Source: DASQZK01 sp963809925 (GTDB lineage Bacteria > Bacteroidota > Bacteroidia > Bacteroidales > GCA-2748055). From it: a stretch of DNA of 64,000 nucleotides. A model generated the notes under the pieces. It was not told the origin of the DNA, did not search any database, and was given only the letters and a program-made list of their open reading frames with translations. The stretch spans positions 434,001 through 498,000 of the forward strand of contig CAWELH010000008.1 in NCBI GenBank assembly GCA_963809925.1, read 5' to 3'. Made by a program: the position numbers and the translations under genes. How positions within the stretch are numbered: the first letter of the stretch is position 1; every line of letters starts with the position of its first letter. Below, piece by piece: positions 62,983-64,000 of the stretch.

Positions 62983-64000
62983 ATGAAGAACGGGAGTGCA
63001 TTTAACCGCAGAAATTTTCTGAAGGCTGGGCTGATGAGCGCAGCCGGTGCTGTAATTACCTCAAAAACGACCATGGCCGGGAATGGAAATCCGGCGGGAT
63101 TTTTAACCAATGAAGAAAAAATCATTTTCCGTACTCTTGGAAAAACCGGTCTGAAACTTCCTGTTGTGAGCATGGGTGTAATGAGAGCCGATAATCCCGG
63201 ACTGGTGAAAGCAGCACTGGACAAAGGTATAGTTCATCTCGATACGGCCCATTATTACCAGGAAGGAAAAAACGAAACTATGCTCGGTGAAGTCCTTTCC
63301 AACTACCCTCGTGATTCGTATGTGATTTCAACAAAAATACCACCCGATGGTATCGATAAGAACGGACAGTTTACGGGCAAGTTCGATCCTAAAGGGTTTA
63401 TGGAAAAGCTCGATATCAGTCTCGGCAGACTGAAAACCGATCATGTCGATTTTCTGTATCTGCACGGTATGTCAAGAAAAGAGGCGGTGCTGTATAAACC
63501 CGTCATGAAAGTCCTGAAAAAGATCAAAAAACAAGGGAAAGCCCGTTTCGTAGGATTTTCAACACACCGAAATATGGCGGAAGTCCTGAACGCTGCTGCT
63601 GAAAGTAATTTTTACGATATCGTACTTACTTCATATAATTTTCAGCAGAACGAGGATGCAGAGATGCATGCCGCTATTGAAAATGCCGCCAGGGCCGGAG
63701 TAGGTATCATTGCCATGAAGACAATGGCCGGTGGCTTTTTCGACAAGGAGAGAACTAAACCCGTGAATACCAAAGCCGCGCTCAAGTGGGCCCTGATGAA
63801 CGAAAACATAACCACCGCAATTCCGGGTTATACAAGTTTTGACCAGCTAGAAGAATCGTTCTCTGTGATGGAGGAACTGAATCTGGGGAATGAAGAATGG
63901 AAAGACCTCAAAATTGAAGACCCGTCTGCCAGTCTGTTTTGTACAGGTTGTGAAGAATGCGTTCCTGCATGTAAAAAGGGACTTCCCATTCCCGACCTGG
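62983..64000 (+). CDS. Aldo/keto reductase with Tat signal and ferredoxin-like tail, 3' end outside the window
   Basis: The ATG at 62983-62985 gives a twin-arginine signal (AFNRRNFLKAGLMSAAGAV). The AKR barrel has the catalytic Asp/Tyr in VHLDTAHYYQEG, Lys in YVISTKIPPDG and His in FLYLHGMSRKE. The C-terminus continues with CTGCEECVPACKKGLP, a partial 4Fe-4S cluster motif, until the window ends. Such exported AKRs are common in Bacteroidota near glycan genes. The substrate is unknown. It is divergent from the GH28-like gene. Confidence 0.9.
   Translation, partial: MKNGSAFNRRNFLKAGLMSAAGAVITSKTTMAGNGNPAGFLTNEEKIIFRTLGKTGLKLPVVSMGVMRADNPGLVKAALDKGIVHLDTAHYYQEGKNETMLGEVLSNYPRDSYVISTKIPPDGIDKNGQFTGKFDPKGFMEKLDISLGRLKTDHVDFLYLHGMSRKEAVLYKPVMKVLKKIKKQGKARFVGFSTHRNMAEVLNAAAESNFYDIVLTSYNFQQNEDAEMHAAIENAARAGVGIIAMKTMAGGFFDKERTKPVNTKAALKWALMNENITTAIPGYTSFDQLEESFSVMEELNLGNEEWKDLKIEDPSASLFCTGCEECVPACKKGLPIPDL

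Overview
This window reads as a chromosome segment from a member of the Bacteroidota, most likely in or near the Bacteroidales/Marinilabiliales. The support is a T9SS-type C-terminal sorting domain, several TAnnTTTG-type promoter elements, a divergent IPExxxVDY-family gene beside rnc-fabF-acpP, an exbB-x-exbD-exbD operon, a SiaC/DUF1987 protein, and signal-peptide CAZymes and a sulfatase. No plasmid, phage, transposase or CRISPR array is visible.

Layout. 0-13 kb is mostly housekeeping: a sensor kinase running off the left edge, a candidate small RNA, a membrane DnaJ protein, the fatty-acid block rnc-fabF-acpP, purN, an M23 peptidase, leuS, and a polytopic membrane protein with a GT2 glycosyltransferase. 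A tRNA-Arg (anticodon CCG) ends this part. From 13.6 to 24.1 kb lies the most unusual region: five co-directional genes preceded by a LuxR-type regulator. They encode an 859-aa protein of unknown function, a HExxH zincin, a coiled-coil protein, a 447-aa orphan, and a 1383-aa protein joining phospholipase D, peptidoglycan-binding, amidase and SleB-like modules. It looks like a membrane- and wall-attacking effector or toxin cassette, but no secretion or contractile structural genes are in the window.

24-31 kb holds a frameshifted secreted NTF2-like remnant, a GH51 arabinofuranosidase, a Tat-exported sugar isomerase-like protein, a DUF4347 protein with a detached T9SS sorting domain downstream, and a GT2/flippase-like pair. 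31-43 kb carries the ExbB/ExbD motor operon, a tRNA-Ser, asparaginase, TatD, gdhA, dprA, proline dehydrogenase and aroA. 43-46 kb has a GH27 alpha-galactosidase next to a sulfatase. 47-53 kb has an MFS exporter, tadA, aspS, two related small outer-membrane-type proteins and rnhB. 53-64 kb has a GT4 glycosyltransferase broken by three frameshifts, a Wzx-like flippase, an RHH-like/SiaC pair facing a 7TM-DISM histidine kinase, a VirJ-type hydrolase, an APC permease, a GH28-like beta-helix protein and an aldo/keto reductase cut by the right edge.

Two large intergenic regions (30.9-31.9 kb and 46.2-47.1 kb) carry two copies of the same composite repeat. Its conserved core is about 217 bp and is accompanied by short REP-like units. 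This is the clearest repeat signal in the window.
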